Origin: Acetobacterium wieringae | Lineage (GTDB): Bacteria; Bacillota; Clostridia; Eubacteriales; Eubacteriaceae | Assembly: GCF_026646375.1 (NCBI RefSeq) | Contig: NZ_JAIPPU010000011.1 | Coordinates: 62,001 to 126,000 of the forward strand | Length of the DNA: 64,000 bases | Direction of reading: 5' to 3' | In this document: one piece after another, positions 62,490 through 64,000 of the stretch | Numbering within the stretch: position 1 is the stretch's first letter | Layout: the number at the start of each line of letters is the position of its first letter | Translations under genes and position numbers: made by a program | The notes under the pieces: generated by a model | Seen by the model: only the letters and a program-made list of their open reading frames with translations | What the model was told of the DNA's origin: nothing | The model's database searches: none

Positions 62490-62993
62490 TTGACAGAAAA
62501 ACAGAAACGATTTGCGGACGAGTATTTGATTGATCTTAATGCCACCAGAGCTTATAAAGCGGCTTATCCTAATGTGAAGAAGGACGAAACGGCTAGGGTT
62601 AACGGTAGCAGGATGCTAACAAATGCTAACGTTAAATCATATATCGACAAAAAGATTGAAGAAATCCAATCAGACAAAACGGCCGATGCTCAAGAAGTGA
62701 TGGAATATCTTACATCGGTTATGCGCCGGGAGAAGAGCGAATTTATTGTGGTTACTTGCAAAGAGCGAGTGAGCGATTACGACGAAAACGGCAAGAAACG
62801 AATCATCGAAAAAGAAATGCCTGAGGTCGTTGAGATACCCGCCAAACTATCTGACGCCAATAAAGCTGCTGAACTTCTTGGCAAGCGATATCGCCTATAC
62901 CGTCAATCACAGTCTTTATTACGAGCTTCAAGATATCAATGCGGTAGTAGCGGACATCGGAGCAGTCGGAGATCGGTCCATCCCGATTGTTGA
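62490..62993 (+). pseudogene. Terminase small subunit, 3' end replaced
   Basis: TTG start after GGAGG. It has a clear Terminase_2 start (LTEKQKRFADEYLIDLNATR, read with Met at position 1) and VNGSRMLTNANVKSYI to LSDANKAAELLGKRY, the part that binds packaging DNA. After about residue 132 the frame runs into sequence that is coding in another frame (gene remnant 62885-63105), so the C-terminus is not native. The large subunit does not follow. Confidence 0.85.
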
Positions 62994-63105
62994 TCATTAT
63001 GAATACCGATATGGATTCGATGCGATTATCCGGAACACGACAGAAGCGTCTCGAATTATTGAGACGATGGAAGAAATAAATATAACAGGAGGAATAAATG
63101 AGTAG
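62885..63105 (+). pseudogene. 3' part of a phage structural gene fused to the terminase fragment
   Basis: In this frame the codons read DIAYTVNHSLYYELQDINAV, then DHYEYRYGFDAIIRN, ending at TAG 63103-63105. Coding quality is good but no start codon belongs to it. Its stop overlaps the start of the tail-sheath-like gene, as expected for the preceding structural gene (possibly a tail or connector protein). The 5' part is missing, which marks a deletion joint near 62880-62890. Confidence 0.65.
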
Positions 63106-64000
63106 ATTAAATGACTTTAAATCGTCCATCAAGCTCAGCACTGCAGCAGAAGTGCGAAAAGGGTTTGGTGGTATTTTATTGTTTGAGACCGATACGGATC
63201 ACCCGTACACAACCTACAAAGATTTACCGGCAGTGCTGCTTGATTTTGCCATCACGACGGATACTTATAAGATGGCTGCCCGGATCTTTAACCAGGAATT
63301 AAGCCCATCTGGTATTTCGATTGTCGGCGATGCGACAGCGACACCGGCAGAAATTACGGCTAAGCTGGACACGCTGATTAATAAAAACTGGTACGGCCTT
63401 GTTTGCACAGATAATGCCACAGCGACCATCACGGCACTAGATGCCTGGGTTGATGATCAGGAGAAGGTTTATGTGGTGACGACCCAAGCGTTGACGGATA
63501 TCGGGGTGCCGACATCAAAGAGAACCTTTATCGGTTTTCACCATGTAGCAGACGCCTATGTGATGGAGGGGCTATTATCAATTATGTTAACCAATCCTAT
63601 TGGCAGCGCAACGGCTAAGTTTAAAAAGGTGCTGGGTGTTACTGAAGCAACGATCACCGATGCTCAACTTGCTACACTACGGGCCGATTACGGCGTAACC
63701 TACATTGAAGAATTGGGGAACCTTGAAACAACCGGGTCACAGACAGCGTCAGGCGAGTATTTTGATGTTGTTTTAAGTGAAGACTGGATTAACTACAACA
63801 TGGAAAAAGAAATGCACGATTTGGCCGTTAAGACACAAAAAATCGGTTATTCCGGCGATGGCATTGCGTCTTTAGTTGGGGTTGCGACAAATGTTCTAAA
63901 CAAGGCGGCGCTTCAGGGTATCATCCTGATTGAAAACAACGTGCCTCAGTTTGTGATCACTTATGTTAATCGGGCTGATGTTCCACAAGCTGATCGAGCG
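63098..64000 (+). CDS. Tail-sheath-like phage protein (DUF3383 type), 3' truncated by window edge
   Basis: AGGAGG precedes the ATG at 63098, and the frame is open to the window end (301 codons). It has IKLSTAAEVRKGFGGILLFE, alternating beta segments and a VLSEDWINYNMEKEMHDLAV stretch. The pattern fits contractile-tail sheath proteins of the DUF3383 group, but assignment is by pattern only. Confidence 0.65.
   Translation, partial: MSRLNDFKSSIKLSTAAEVRKGFGGILLFETDTDHPYTTYKDLPAVLLDFAITTDTYKMAARIFNQELSPSGISIVGDATATPAEITAKLDTLINKNWYGLVCTDNATATITALDAWVDDQEKVYVVTTQALTDIGVPTSKRTFIGFHHVADAYVMEGLLSIMLTNPIGSATAKFKKVLGVTEATITDAQLATLRADYGVTYIEELGNLETTGSQTASGEYFDVVLSEDWINYNMEKEMHDLAVKTQKIGYSGDGIASLVGVATNVLNKAALQGIILIENNVPQFVITYVNRADVPQADRA

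Larger units (their letters stand above)
52640..64000. mobile_element. Prophage, left part, integrated in a TetR gene
   Basis: Gene order from the left junction: large serine recombinase, ImmA peptidase, accessory genes, ImmR-like repressor, divergent Cro-like gene, antirepressor, SSB, replication initiator, HNH nuclease, terminase small subunit, tail-sheath-like protein. The element continues past the right edge. The junction is placed between the host TetR remnant and the recombinase stop; the exact attachment core needs the right end. Confidence 0.88.

Overview
The window looks like chromosome of an anaerobic, acetogenic Clostridia-type bacterium, most likely Acetobacterium or a close relative. 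The evidence is a free-standing corrinoid protein, a UroD-type (MtaA/CmuA/MtvB-like) methyltransferase, many strong AGGAGG ribosome sites with TTG and GTG starts, clostridial hydrophobic (ChW) repeats, a 2-enoate-reductase-like iron-sulfur flavoenzyme and AT-rich sigma-A promoters with 17-bp spacers. No rRNA, tRNA or CRISPR array was seen. The genus is inferred from gene content, not measured. 

Layout. (1) 1-5.5 kb: a truncated diguanylate cyclase, then a methyl-transfer locus (MFS, TetR, corrinoid protein, MFS). The first MFS gene, the corrinoid gene and a distant methyltransferase gene at 38.7 kb have the same promoter design: TTGAC(A/T), 17 bp, TATAAT or TACAAT, then a TTTAACCGGTTAAA-like operator at about +1. 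A fourth copy lies in front of tetR. This is best read as one regulon that imports a methylated substrate and demethylates it. (2) 5.5-15 kb: a secreted leucine-rich/ChW protein, a TipA-like MerR regulator, a LeuC/LeuD-type dehydratase, gene debris (a transcription-activator tail and a chemoreceptor tail), a hydrolase and small surface or hypothetical proteins. (3) 15.7-25.6 kb: a NapH-like membrane ferredoxin, flavodoxin-type oxidoreductases, two further MerR regulators, small enzymes and acetyltransferases. Three MerR-type promoters with 19-bp spacers and central dyads lie beside three different MerR genes. (4) 25.7-35.4 kb: an amine or amino-acid oxidation locus (RidA, HcnA/B/C-like flavoenzyme subunits, a BFD-like protein, an AraC regulator, an ornithine-cyclodeaminase relative) divergent from a large chemoreceptor. 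All three transcripts carry terminator hairpins in their leaders, two of them overlapping an ANTAR-type hexaloop motif. (5) 35.5-52.2 kb: SGNH hydrolase, an ADP-ribosylglycohydrolase/acetyltransferase fusion, the UroD-type methyltransferase, MarR plus an unusual MFS pump, an ABC-F protein, TetR plus FtsH, an RsmH-like methyltransferase, an enoate-reductase-like flavoenzyme and a thymidylate-synthase-like protein. 

(6) From about 52.64 kb to the right edge: a prophage. A large serine recombinase lies next to the severed C-terminal half of a TetR gene, so the element is apparently inserted in that gene. The order is recombinase, ImmA peptidase (SOS box in front), an accessory cluster with a restriction-type nuclease, an ImmR-like repressor facing a Cro-like gene across three operators, Rha/KilAC antirepressor, SSB, a replication initiator with internal iterons, HNH nuclease, terminase small subunit and a tail-sheath-like protein. 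The terminase small subunit runs directly into a different reading frame just before the tail gene. Terminase large subunit, portal and capsid genes are absent between them, which suggests a head-module deletion.
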